From: Improbicoccus pseudotrichonymphae
GTDB lineage: Bacteria; Bacillota; Clostridia; Oscillospirales; Acutalibacteraceae
Direction of reading: 5' to 3'
Length of the DNA stretch: 64,000 nt
Assembly (NCBI GenBank): GCA_036322855.1
Contig: AP027924.1
Span: 620,001-684,000 of the forward strand
The notes beneath the pieces are model-generated. The model saw only the letters and a list, made by a program, of their open reading frames with translations, was not told the DNA's origin and searched no databases. Shown here piece by piece: positions 46,815 through 57,023 of this stretch. The stretch's first letter is position 1. Each line of letters opens with the position of its first letter. The translations under genes were made by a program, and so were the position numbers.

Positions 46815-48839
46815 CTATACCTTTAAACTAATACAAATAGAGGTAATATCATCAGGTTCGTTTAAATTGTTTTTTAATGCCATCTCCGAAATTTCTCTTA
46901 CCAATATTCTCTTATTTCTGTCAAATTTTGTAAAAATATTTTCTATCTGTTTTTTATTTAAACTCGAAGCGCCATCTGAAACCATGAGTATCGAATCATT
47001 TTCTCTAAGATTAAAATTTATTATTTTGGAGTTTACATTCGGCAAAATTCCTATGGGTAAAGTTTGTTCAAAAATACTTCTTATTTTTCTGTTTCTATAT
47101 AAAAAAGTAGGTGCCGCCCCTGCTTTTACTATTTTAGCATTTCCCGTGAATAAATTAAGAAAAAATAAATCTACCGTAGAAGTGATTTCCTGCCCTGAAG
47201 ATATTAATACAGAATTTGCTATCTCGAAAACCATTTGAGAGCTTATTTCGTTTCTTAGCAAATTTTTCATTAGATGATTTATTAAATTTGCATTAACATA
47301 AGCCAATTCTCCGGTACCTTCTCCATCGTTTAACAAAGCAAATGAATTTCCTAAACCATCGAAAAAATAAGAAAAATTATCTCCACAATGCCTTGATTGA
47401 ATACTTGATTTTTGATCAACTTGTACGACGATGTTGTACTTTGGTTTTTCATAAAATCTTGCTAAAACTTTATTCTCGCAATCAAAAACTTCTGGTTTGG
47501 CAAACCCTTTGCCACAAATAATTGAAATTTGTTTGTGCATTTCTTCGATCAATGTTTCACTTAATTTGCTTTTCTCGAATACAATTTGAACAAGAACTTT
47601 CCCCACACTATTATATCTGCAAATTACATTTGAAAATAAAATTAAACTTTTTAATCTCATCTTTATTTTGGAACAAATCTCTTCATCGAATATTAAATCT
47701 TCGTCGATTCTGTAACATAGATCGCTGCAAAAATCATTCATATTATCGATATTATTTTTTAGAGTTTCTCTGACTTCTTCATTCGTTCTATTGTTTTTTT
47801 GAAATTCAATTTCAGAAAATTTGTCTATTAATCTGCTCGTTTTCTTAAAAGCTTCAGAAAATAACTTAATTTTTTGAATCAAATAAATATGAGTAAATCT
47901 TTGATCGGAGAACATTCCGTAATTAATTTTTGCTCTCGAATTTAAAATCCAATAATCGGGAATTAACAAAAAAATTAAAATCCCAATTAGAATTTCAACA
48001 CCAAAACATATAAACGATTTCTCAATAAAATTATTCTTTCTAAGTATTGAATATATCGTCAAATTAATCAGGAAATAAAAAACAGAAATCAAGCCTTTAT
48101 TTGAACTTTTAATAAACCCCAAAATGAAATTAGACAAATGGTAATTTAAAAATAAAAAATACGGTACTTCGGTTAAAAAACATATCGTATTGTAAAAAAC
48201 GCTCATTAAACTTAATGCATTTGTTTTTAAAACGAGTAAAGAAAATAAAGTTACCACAGTTAATAAAGAATTGAATATTTGTATATTTAAAATTTTGTGT
48301 TTCACAAGGCTAATCATCGTAATATTTGTCATCAAAAAGAAGTATAGCAATGAATTTCTACTTATTTTTTTATTTTTTCTAATTATTTTTTCCAGTCTAA
48401 AAAATCCTTCGCTAAATATGTGCGCACCTATGCAGGAAATTATAGATTCCGTTAAATACATTACGTAATTTGAATTTTTGATTTGGGGAAAAATAAAAGG
48501 TAAATTCATAGAAAAAGATGAAAAGAATACGATTATCGGTGATAGTATCTTTTTATCAAATTTGGTTTTTTCGAAAGCCCAATTTAAAACCAAAATAATA
48601 ATCAACGAAAATATATATCTGAAACTAAGCAAACCGTTACTTAAAGTTAAAAAACCCAAACACGATCCAAGAAAAGAAAATGTATTTTCTGTAAGTCTTG
48701 ACGTAGAAATCAAACACAAACCAAACGGATAAAATTCTCCAAAAATTTTTATTCTCGAAAGAACATAACCTAAAAAGAAAAAAATTATTTTCCACAAAAT
48801 TTTTTCTAAATTTAAAAAAAATAAGCTTGTCTTTTTCAT
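46815..48839 (-). CDS. spoIIE: stage II sporulation protein E (PP2C phosphatase)
   Basis: About 674 residues: an N-terminal region of about ten membrane spans (to about 300), a central region and a C-terminal PP2C domain (about 460-674) with NDGEGTGELA, GQEITSTVDLFFLNL, AGAAPTFLYR and MVSDGAS. In sporulating Firmicutes SpoIIE activates sigma-F in the forespore by dephosphorylating SpoIIAA. Retention of a complete frame suggests the lineage still sporulates or has reused it. The metal-ligand Asp of DGxGxG is kept, but the sequence is NDGEGTG rather than the usual SDGMGxG. ATG 48839 is used; a TTG 10 codons upstream is an alternative. Confidence 0.85.
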   Translation of the reverse strand: MKKTSLFFLNLEKILWKIIFFFLGYVLSRIKIFGEFYPFGLCLISTSRLTENTFSFLGSCLGFLTLSNGLLSFRYIFSLIIILVLNWAFEKTKFDKKILSPIIVFFSSFSMNLPFIFPQIKNSNYVMYLTESIISCIGAHIFSEGFFRLEKIIRKNKKISRNSLLYFFLMTNITMISLVKHKILNIQIFNSLLTVVTLFSLLVLKTNALSLMSVFYNTICFLTEVPYFLFLNYHLSNFILGFIKSSNKGLISVFYFLINLTIYSILRKNNFIEKSFICFGVEILIGILIFLLIPDYWILNSRAKINYGMFSDQRFTHIYLIQKIKLFSEAFKKTSRLIDKFSEIEFQKNNRTNEEVRETLKNNIDNMNDFCSDLCYRIDEDLIFDEEICSKIKMRLKSLILFSNVICRYNSVGKVLVQIVFEKSKLSETLIEEMHKQISIICGKGFAKPEVFDCENKVLARFYEKPKYNIVVQVDQKSSIQSRHCGDNFSYFFDGLGNSFALLNDGEGTGELAYVNANLINHLMKNLLRNEISSQMVFEIANSVLISSGQEITSTVDLFFLNLFTGNAKIVKAGAAPTFLYRNRKIRSIFEQTLPIGILPNVNSKIINFNLRENDSILMVSDGASSLNKKQIENIFTKFDRNKRILVREISEMALKNNLNEPDDITSICISLKV

Positions 48840-49062
48840 ATGAAATCGCCTACGAAAATTCTTTGCCAAAATCTCTTCAACATCACCAAAACTTCCAAAA
48901 TATTAAATCAATAAAAAATAAAAAAACAACACTAATTATGTAATAAATAATTTGCTTGAATTTTTTTAAATAATTAATAATATTTATAGACGTGACAATC
49001 TCTTTGCATTTTGGTTTCACTTAATCGGTTTGAAATTAATTTCTTTAAGGTAGGTAATAATT

Positions 49063-49812
49063 TTGGAGAACATTAAAGATTCAGAACTTTTTAAAAAAGG
49101 ATTTTTTGAAGGTATTCCAATAGGTCTTGGTTACATTCCGCTCGGTGTTGCACTCGGCATCACGGCTGTAAAAACAGGTTTTGTTTTTTGGCTGTGGAGT
49201 TTAATGTCTTTTTGTGTATATTCAGGTTCCGCCATTGCGGCAGTCATGAATTTGATGGCAGGTGGTGAAACAGTAATACTTACTTATTTAATAACTTTTT
49301 TTATTGTAAATTGCAGATATATGTTACTTTCTCTTTCCATGGCCCAGAAATTGGACCCAAAAATGAATACATTTCAGCGCGTTATTTTCAGTTTTTTTAA
49401 CACGGATGAAATTTTTGCAGTCGCTATGCAGAAAAAAGGCTATCTGAAAGCAAGTTATCTTTTTGGAATTTCTGTAATTCCGTATTCACTTATGATGGCC
49501 GGAAGCGTTCTGGGTTTTTTGATGACAAATCTAATGCCACCATCTGTCAGCTCGGCTTTTGGGATAACTCTTTATGCAATGTTTATTGCTTTGATTGTCC
49601 CACCATGTAGAAATTCTAAGTCGGCTTTGTTTGCTGTGTTGTTTTCTGCTATTTTAAATGTAATTTTAGCAAATAATTCTTTTGCACGTAATGTAATTTC
49701 TCCGGGTTGGTCGATGATGTTTTGCGCAGTTGTGTCTGCGGCCATTACGGCGGTATTATTTCCCATAAAAAATGATGATTCTGATTCTAAACTCAAAAAG
49801 GAGGATGCGTAA
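49063..49812 (+). CDS. azlC: branched-chain amino-acid exporter, large subunit
   Basis: A 249-residue membrane protein with FFEGIPIGLGYIPLGVALG, the AzlC hallmark, and six or so spans. TTG 49063 follows TAAGGTAGG. With AzlD it exports branched-chain amino acids and analogues. The stop and the next start overlap (TAATG), so azlCD is one coupled unit. In a host-associated cell this could release leucine, isoleucine or valine to the host (inference). Confidence 0.88.
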   Translation: MENIKDSELFKKGFFEGIPIGLGYIPLGVALGITAVKTGFVFWLWSLMSFCVYSGSAIAAVMNLMAGGETVILTYLITFFIVNCRYMLLSLSMAQKLDPKMNTFQRVIFSFFNTDEIFAVAMQKKGYLKASYLFGISVIPYSLMMAGSVLGFLMTNLMPPSVSSAFGITLYAMFIALIVPPCRNSKSALFAVLFSAILNVILANNSFARNVISPGWSMMFCAVVSAAITAVLFPIKNDDSDSKLKKEDA

Positions 49813-50129
49813 TGGTTAGTGACGCTATTGTTTTTCAACTTAGTTTAGCAATTGGATTTTTGGGTTATTTGATAAAAATGATTCCTATTGTTTTTTGCAA
49901 AAAGCCAATTAAAAACGTGTTTATAAGCTCGTTTTTGAAATATATTCCATTTGCAGTTCTTACTTCGATGGTTGTACCGGAAGTTTTAAATTCAACATCT
50001 TCGACAATTTCAGCTTTTATTGGGGCGATATTGTCCATAACATTGAGTTTTCTCGGCCAAGGTCTGCTAACAGTTTCTTTAGCAGCCACTGCCGCAGTAT
50101 TTGTGGCCGAAACTTTTTTAGGTTTATAA
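49812..50129 (+). CDS. azlD: branched-chain amino-acid exporter, small subunit
   Basis: A 105-residue protein with four hydrophobic spans, including FLKYIPFAVLTSMVVPEVL typical of AzlD, and translationally coupled to azlC. A diverged hairpin repeat (50181-50215) follows the stop and may end transcription. Confidence 0.85.
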   Translation: MVSDAIVFQLSLAIGFLGYLIKMIPIVFCKKPIKNVFISSFLKYIPFAVLTSMVVPEVLNSTSSTISAFIGAILSITLSFLGQGLLTVSLAATAAVFVAETFLGL

Positions 50130-50180
50130 AATTGTTTATTCGAAATAGGGATTTAAAGTACAACATTATTTATTTCTGCG

Positions 50181-50215
50181 CCGCCTTGTTTCCTGCAAGG
50201 AAACATCGTAAGGCG
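50181..50215. repeat. dispersed structured repeat, diverged copy e
   Basis: Inner stem GTTTCCT-GCA-AGGAAAC (50188-50204), outer stem CGCCTT/AAGGCG. The stems keep pairing although bases on both arms differ from the other copies (GTCTCC/GGAGAC). It lies just downstream of azlD, and the following text again leads into GTTTCTTCTATTAG as in the other modules. Confidence 0.6.
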
Positions 50216-50235
50216 TAATTTCTTTGAGCGTACCT

Positions 50236-50764
50236 GTTTCTTCTATTAGATTCCTCCCTAAACTTCGTTTTTTATAAAGATTAAAAATCAAAAAAATCCT
50301 CACATACACAAAGTATGTTCCGGTGTTTTTTGATTTATTTTTAAAAATACTCGTTTTGGAAGAAATCTAAAGAAATGTCTAAAGAAATGTCTAAAGAAAT
50401 GGGTGAAAGAGAAATAAAATGTTTTTAATTAAAAAAATGAGTACCAAATATAAAAATTATTTTACATAAAATACCAATCTATAAATTTTATATTTAAGTA
50501 TTTGTTAAATATTTTATAAAATTTATTTCTCTTTCACCCATTTCTTTAGACATTTCTTTAGACATTTCTTTAGACATTTCTTTAGACATTTCTTTAGACA
50601 TTTCTTTAGACATTTCTTTAGACATTTCTTTAGATTTCTTCCAAAACGAGTATTTTTAAAAATAAATCAAAAAACACCGGAACATACTTTGTGTATGTGA
50701 GGATTTTTTTGATTTTTAATCTTTAGAAAAAACGAAGTTTAGGGAGGAATCTAATAGAAGAAAC
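50236..50764. repeat. large inverted repeat with unequal 12-bp tandem repeats
   Basis: The left arm starts at 50236 (GTTTCTTCTATTAGATTCC) and reaches about 50420; the right arm, its near-exact complement, runs from about 50525 to 50764. The arms are about 185 and 240 bases around a loop of about 105. The difference is mainly the 12-mer ATTTCTTTAGAC: about seven copies on the right against two on the left. No protein-coding gene is seen in this stretch. It corresponds to hairpin B of the dispersed repeat, hugely extended. Confidence 0.85.
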
Positions 50765-50785
50765 GGGTGAAACCAAAAGAAACAT

Positions 50786-50824
50786 GCGGCTCTAAGTTGT
50801 CTCCTGCGGAGACAAAGTCGCCGC
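50786..50824. repeat. dispersed structured repeat, copy c, upstream of cassette 2
   Basis: GTCTCC-TGC-GGAGAC nested in GCGGC/GCCGC. It lies about 40 bases upstream of the -35 box of cassette 2, the same position as in cassettes 1 and 3. Confidence 0.75.
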
Positions 50825-50863
50825 TAAATAGTGTCGCATTTGAAATGCTTCGCATAATTCTGT

Positions 50864-50891
50864 TTGACAGCAAAATTCAAAATGCTATAAT
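50864..50891 (+). promoter_or_regulatory. promoter of GA-leader cassette 2
   Basis: TTGACA (50864-50869), a 16-base spacer, TATAAT (50886-50891). The block from GCATAATTCTG to TATAAT is almost identical to cassette 1. Confidence 0.85.
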
Positions 50892-50922
50892 TTACTTTAT
50901 TAGCACTTTTGGAGGTAAAATT

Positions 50923-51960
<1,038 letters not shown>

Positions 51961-52272
51961 ATCATTTGAAACAAAATAAAGACGAAAAAATAAATTCTTT
52001 GGAACAACAGTTGAAAGTAACAACAGAAAAATTCGAACGCGGTTTTACTGCGCTTCGAAACCAATGTACGAGAAGATTAGCGACATTGCGCGACAATACT
52101 CATTATTAAGTTTAGCAAGGACGCCGTAAAGGAAATTATGCAATTTAACAATAGACCACTTTTGTTTTCTTATTACCTATGGAACTGACAGCAGAAGACA
52201 CACAATCCGATTTTCCGTAACAAAGAGATTATATATCACGGGAAAACATACTCAATTTTCACAAAAATACCC

Positions 52273-52348
52273 TGGTGATCCACCGGAGACTCGAACTCCG
52301 GACCCCTTGATTAAAAGTCAAGTGCTCTACCGACTGAGCTAGTGGATC
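52273..52348 (-). tRNA. tRNA-Lys (anticodon UUU)
   Basis: A 76-base cloverleaf with encoded CCA: acceptor GATCCAC/GTGGATC, D arm GCTCAGTCGGTAGAGC, anticodon arm CTTGACTTTTAATCAAG (anticodon TTT), T arm CCGGAGTTCGAGTCTCCGG. It stands between cassette 2 and the PASTA gene; the 164 bases after the coiled-coil frame hold nothing else clear. Confidence 0.97.
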
Positions 52349-52506
52349 ATGTCATCTCAAAACACAAAATAAAAACAAACGGCCCAAATTTCCATTTTTT
52401 CTGTCTTTTAGAAAATAAATCTAAACTTACAAAAACAACCTACAACAATACTATCAAATAAAGTGGCATAAATGCAAGAGTTTTGTGTAAAAAATATTTT
52501 TTAAAA

Positions 52507-53058
52507 TTACCTTCCCACGTTTATTACTATTTTTTCTCCGTATTTTACAATTTCTCCTGGTTCGTAAGCATCATATCCGATGGTCCTGCCGACATCGTAG
52601 GGTTCACTCGGGATTCTTTTTTCTATAGGTATAAGTTTTAAATCTGTTAAAATTTTAGAAGCCTCGGATATAGTTAAACCAAAAATGTCGGGCAGTACTT
52701 TATTTTGTGTGCCTTTACTGACTTTAACTGCAATTACAGAATTCAAATTCATGTAATCTCCAGGATAAGGATCCTGAGATATAATATAACCTTCGGGTAT
52801 TTGCTCACTAAATTCTTCACATAATTTAATTATTTTACAATTTTTATTTAACTTTTCTATTTCTTCAAAGTTCTGACAAATAAAATTTGGTGCTTTGATT
52901 TTGTTTGCTACTATTTCATTTTTATTAATAGAAATACTACGATGATATTTAGAAGAAATGTTTATATTAAGACAAAAAATAATAAAGAAAGATATAACAA
53001 AAACAAAAAGAAGTATATTAAACAAATTATTTTTAATTTTATCTATGCATACTAACAT
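52507..53058 (-). CDS. single-span protein with two PASTA domains
   Basis: A 183-residue protein: short N-terminus, membrane span (about 11-31), then two PASTA domains (APNFICQNFEEIEKL..., VLPDIFGLTISEASKIL) ending VINVGR. PASTA domains bind peptidoglycan or its precursors and normally sit on PrkC-type kinases or class B PBPs. Here there is no catalytic domain. It follows a small bitopic protein by 6 bases; together they recall a division gene pair (FtsL plus the PASTA end of a PBP) that has lost the transpeptidase. That link is speculative. Confidence 0.65.
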   Translation of the reverse strand: MLVCIDKIKNNLFNILLFVFVISFFIIFCLNINISSKYHRSISINKNEIVANKIKAPNFICQNFEEIEKLNKNCKIIKLCEEFSEQIPEGYIISQDPYPGDYMNLNSVIAVKVSKGTQNKVLPDIFGLTISEASKILTDLKLIPIEKRIPSEPYDVGRTIGYDAYEPGEIVKYGEKIVINVGR

Positions 53059-53064
53059 TTAACA

Positions 53065-53334
53065 TCACTCTTTAAACGCGGGACGAATCAAATTTCTTTT
53101 TTTGAAAGATGCCCTTTTATTAAAACTGTTATTTGAATAGACAGAAGTATCGTACTTCGATATTTTTTTGTCTATTGTATTATAAAATAAAATGAAGCCG
53201 AAAAATAAAATAAAAACAAATAAAAACAGAAAAAATAACCATCTAAGAAATATAAAAAACAAACTAAAAATATGTTTTCTCTTTCTGATCTTTAGTACAT
53301 CTCTTTCGGATAGATATCTATATTTCACGCTCAA
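53065..53334 (-). CDS. small bitopic membrane protein (FtsL-like layout)
   Basis: The start is taken at TTG 53334 (LSVKYRYLSERDV) behind AAGGGGA; GTG two codons later is an alternative, and the longer open frame overlaps the preceding gene. About 89 residues: a basic cytoplasmic segment (KIRKRKHIF), one strong membrane span (about 27-50) and a short basic outer part. Size and topology resemble FtsL/DivIC, but sequence does not prove it. It is coupled to the PASTA gene. Confidence 0.5.
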   Translation of the reverse strand: MSVKYRYLSERDVLKIRKRKHIFSLFFIFLRWLFFLFLFVFILFFGFILFYNTIDKKISKYDTSVYSNNSFNKRASFKKRNLIRPAFKE

Positions 53335-53341
53335 AATCCCC

Positions 53342-56047
53342 TTAAAATTTATAATAAATATCTGCCTGATCTTTATGAAATTTAAATACCAAACCCCTTC
53401 CCAAGCCAAAAGAACGAGAAATTGACACCAACTTCCCCAAAATCAAAGTGCTATTCTTTTTCATTTTAAAAATCGATATTGCAGGGTAAATAGAAAAAAT
53501 TTTTCTATTGGCGATAATATTAATTTTTCCATCCAATATTAAAGTTATTCCTTTGTTGACTTTAAAACTTACAAATAATAAATCAGACTTACCTTTTATG
53601 CACAAATCGTGATCTATGTTAATGTTTCTACCAAAACCGAATATGTTTTCAAATTTTATTTCATTGCATTTTATAATTATCGTACCTATTTTCGGGTTAC
53701 TAACGGCATCTAAAAATTCTTGTTTGTTATAAATCATGCATATGTTTCTTCTCAAAATACCATGATATTTATCGTTGTTTTTTTTGACTTTAACGAACGT
53801 ATCGTAATTCTTTATATTTTTCTTATCAAACCTGTATAACTCATTTTCTACTCTATTAATTTTTTCATCCCAAGGCATCCAAGGACAATCGGGTATATTA
53901 TCTATCATTTTTTCTAAATCTTTTATACTTATCGTTTTTTCACTGTTTTTATTTGCCTTTTTTATTATAAATTTATCCACGGAAACTATAGAATTATTTT
54001 CAAATTTATTAATTTTTATTTTTATTTCAGAATCAAGAATTTCTAATTGAGCATAAGAGGGATAGGAGAAATTCAGAACGTTCATGTTTTCGGGAGCTTT
54101 ATAGTTTTTAACCCCGCTGGCGCCGCAGGTCAAAAATACGCTTCCTTCGTTGTCTCTCCCATTAATAGTTGAATTTATAATTCTCCAATCTTCCTCAAAA
54201 TATTCTTCTCCGACAGAAACTTTTTTTTTCATACACAATAAAGAAGAACAGAAATATATATGATCATGGCCGCCCAATACCAAATCTATATCGCACTGAG
54301 ATGATAATTTTATTAAATCTTCACTAACTCGCTTTGTATTTTTATTATGCCCATGTTGAGAATTTAAATAGGCAGGTTTATGCGTTAAAATTATCTTCCA
54401 ACGAGCATCAGAACTTTTGGCAATCTTTAGTGCCCAGCAGTACTGTTGTTTACCTAAACCGCTTTCGTTTTCTAAATTAGTGTTAAGAACTATAAAAAGT
54501 GTATTTTTATAAGTGTAGGAAAAATATGCTCCTTTTGAAAAATCTTGTTCTAATTCCTTGCACATATCGGAAATCGCAAAGTGATTTATTATTGAATTTT
54601 TAATTCCAAGTATATTAATAGGTGGATTAAATTTGGCTTCATGATTCCCGGCAACAGGTATTACGGCCTTTTGACCCCAAATTTTAGAGTTTAAAACAAA
54701 ATCCCAATAGCTTTCGTTGTTTCCATCGTCTACAAAATCTCCCAAATGCACTAAAAAATCTATATATTTGTCGCACTTTAAAACAGAATTATTTAAAAGA
54801 TTTAAAAAAACTTCATAATCGCTTTTTACCATCCCTTGAGAGTCGGCAAAAACCAAAAAATTGAAATTACGCTTATTCTCGTCTGTTTCTTCATTTAATT
54901 CAAAGCTATTTCTGTAATCATAGTTTTTATTCGAAATTCTGTAATAATAAGTTTTACCAAAAGATAAATTATCGAGTCTGACAGTGTATTTAAAACGTTT
55001 CTCGAATTTATATTTCAATGCAAAACCGAGAGTTGACCTGGCAAGCTTAACAACTTCAACACTTGGTCTGAATCTTTTGGAGAACGAAAAATTTTTATCT
55101 TCCGCGATTTCCAAAAATACCATAGACTCATTGTTTCTTATGTGATTGTCTTCCAAAAAATAGTCATCAAACCATCTGAGCACTCTCGAATTTGCTTCTA
55201 CTCCAAAAGTCATCGTTAAATTGAAAATATTATTCTTGCTTATGTTATTTTTTTCTTTAGGATTAGCTAATACATCTAGCAGAAGCTCGCCGAAACTATC
55301 AAAAAAACTTTCTCCGGCATAATTTTTGATTGTTTTTTTTATCATGTTGGAAGGGTCGATATCTGATATTTTTAATATCTTGGATATCTGTCCGCCATTT
55401 GTTTTTTTACTAAAAAGATATCCAAATATCAAAGAATTAGAAATTTCTTTGTAGTTTATGTGTATACTTTTACTCGCATTTGCAAACAAATCTAATAGAA
55501 TTTTGGTTATGAATTCTACGAAGCATTTGGATATTTCTCTCTTATCCACACTTTTAGAATCAAAATGCAGAGTTTTTATTTTCAAATTATTGTTATTGTT
55601 TGCAATCGCCGCTTCTAAAAAATCATAAAGCGTAAAAACCGAATTACCTATTTTAATTTCAGAAATTTTCTCCAATATGTCATCTACATTTTTTTCAATA
55701 CAACTTTCACTAGATAAATAGCACCTTTTAAATTGTTCGAACACATCATAAATCAGGTAAATTATCTTTTCTTCTGTTATTATTAATTTTTCCAAAAATA
55801 TGTTCAAGAGACCGACAAATCTTATTAAAATACCGTCTTTATAGTACACATCCGCTTTACCCAAAAAACCGCCCAGATTTATATTTTTTTTTGTTTGAAA
55901 TATTATCTGCACACTTTTGATTATAATGTCATCAATGTCTATACCGGGTAGAAACTCCAACAAATTATCTTTCAAATCATTTTTATTTATTCTATTTAAA
56001 AACGAAACAAGCAAACCTTTTATTACTTTTTTATTTAAAATCTGCAA
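53342..56047 (-). CDS. large metallophosphoesterase (calcineurin/purple acid phosphatase-like)
   Basis: A 901-residue protein. Residues about 1-300 are helical and unassigned. A fibronectin-like domain (YTVRLDNLSFGKTYYYRIS) precedes a metallophosphoesterase domain with FADSQG, HLGDFVDDG, AGNHEAKF, LTHKPAY and GGHDH, so all metal-binding blocks are present. A C-terminal part of about 170 residues has beta structure rich in Ile/Lys. No signal peptide is seen, which is odd for a purple-acid-phosphatase type. TTG start behind GGGG. The substrate is unknown. Confidence 0.75.
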   Translation of the reverse strand: MQILNKKVIKGLLVSFLNRINKNDLKDNLLEFLPGIDIDDIIIKSVQIIFQTKKNINLGGFLGKADVYYKDGILIRFVGLLNIFLEKLIITEEKIIYLIYDVFEQFKRCYLSSESCIEKNVDDILEKISEIKIGNSVFTLYDFLEAAIANNNNNLKIKTLHFDSKSVDKREISKCFVEFITKILLDLFANASKSIHINYKEISNSLIFGYLFSKKTNGGQISKILKISDIDPSNMIKKTIKNYAGESFFDSFGELLLDVLANPKEKNNISKNNIFNLTMTFGVEANSRVLRWFDDYFLEDNHIRNNESMVFLEIAEDKNFSFSKRFRPSVEVVKLARSTLGFALKYKFEKRFKYTVRLDNLSFGKTYYYRISNKNYDYRNSFELNEETDENKRNFNFLVFADSQGMVKSDYEVFLNLLNNSVLKCDKYIDFLVHLGDFVDDGNNESYWDFVLNSKIWGQKAVIPVAGNHEAKFNPPINILGIKNSIINHFAISDMCKELEQDFSKGAYFSYTYKNTLFIVLNTNLENESGLGKQQYCWALKIAKSSDARWKIILTHKPAYLNSQHGHNKNTKRVSEDLIKLSSQCDIDLVLGGHDHIYFCSSLLCMKKKVSVGEEYFEEDWRIINSTINGRDNEGSVFLTCGASGVKNYKAPENMNVLNFSYPSYAQLEILDSEIKIKINKFENNSIVSVDKFIIKKANKNSEKTISIKDLEKMIDNIPDCPWMPWDEKINRVENELYRFDKKNIKNYDTFVKVKKNNDKYHGILRRNICMIYNKQEFLDAVSNPKIGTIIIKCNEIKFENIFGFGRNINIDHDLCIKGKSDLLFVSFKVNKGITLILDGKINIIANRKIFSIYPAISIFKMKKNSTLILGKLVSISRSFGLGRGLVFKFHKDQADIYYKF

Positions 56048-56066
56048 AACAATTTCCCCGATATCA

Positions 56067-56921
56067 TTATCTTAAAAGTGATTTCAGTATAGATATTTCG
56101 CGAGCATAACCTAAAATATCGTTCGGTGTTTCCAATATGAAAATTGGGTTCTTTGGTAAAAAATAATTTATTAAATTTTCGAAAGTTTTTAGTCCCAAGC
56201 TTCCCTCGCCAATTTTTTCGTGTCTGTCTTTTTTTGCTCCGAGAAAATTTTTACTGTCATTTAAGTGAAATACAAATATATTTTTCAAACCAATTATTTT
56301 ATCAAACTCTTCCAGAACATATTCTAAACCATTTACTATATCATAACCCGCTTCAAAAACATGACAAGTATCAAAACAAACACCCACGACATCCGAACCC
56401 AAATTTTGATTCACGTTTTCCATTATATCTCTTATTTCTTCAAATTTAGAACCTATTTCTGTACCTTTACCGCTCATGGTTTCGAGTAATAACTTTATTT
56501 TATTTTTCTTTTTCATGGTAGACAATGCCTTGAAAGTCCCCACTATGGCATTTGATATCAACTCAACTCCAACGCTCACGCCTTGACCAACATGACATCC
56601 GGGATGAATGTTATAATACGCATCGCAAAAATAATCCATGTTTATTAAATCTTCTTTTAAGAAATTCAAAGAAAAATCCCTTATATTTTTTTTATTTGAA
56701 CATAAATTCATAGTATAGGACGAATGAGCAACAACTCCGGAAATGTTATTTTCTCTTATGATGTCACCCACTTTGCCCATGGCAACGTCACAAAAATTCA
56801 CAACTCTTCCTCCGAGTGGATTTCTGACAAAAAACTGAAAGGAATTAGCCTCTATTTTTTTAACTTGTTCGATAATATAAAGCAATCCTTCCGATACTGT
56901 TAAATGGCAACCTATATTCAT
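56067..56921 (-). CDS. nfo: endonuclease IV (AP endonuclease)
   Basis: A 284-residue TIM-barrel enzyme of base-excision repair that cuts 5' to abasic sites. IGCHLTVSEGL, VAHSSYTMNLCS, NIHPGCHVGQG, LLLETMSGKGTEIG, CFDTCHVFEAGYD, HLNDSKNFLGAKKDRHEKIG and FILETP hold the three-zinc ligands. The length fits. ATG 56921 is used; the preceding TTG is also possible. One of few visible repair genes here. Confidence 0.95.
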   Translation of the reverse strand: MNIGCHLTVSEGLLYIIEQVKKIEANSFQFFVRNPLGGRVVNFCDVAMGKVGDIIRENNISGVVAHSSYTMNLCSNKKNIRDFSLNFLKEDLINMDYFCDAYYNIHPGCHVGQGVSVGVELISNAIVGTFKALSTMKKKNKIKLLLETMSGKGTEIGSKFEEIRDIMENVNQNLGSDVVGVCFDTCHVFEAGYDIVNGLEYVLEEFDKIIGLKNIFVFHLNDSKNFLGAKKDRHEKIGEGSLGLKTFENLINYFLPKNPIFILETPNDILGYAREISILKSLLR

Positions 56922-57023
56922 CAAAAACCTATATCATCCTTAATTTTCGAATTAAAATATATAGCCCGAACGAAAGCTTACGGACTAAGGGTACCACATA
57001 TTCTAAAATCAGTAAAGTAAAGA

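Noticed and set aside
46867..47238. A 123-codon plus-strand frame opposite spoIIE
   Set aside because: Antisense to the PP2C domain coding region; no binding site or homology signs.
50535..50640. 12-bp direct repeats that could suggest a CRISPR array
   Set aside because: The units are directly adjacent without spacers, too short, and there are no cas genes; it is a simple tandem array within an inverted repeat.
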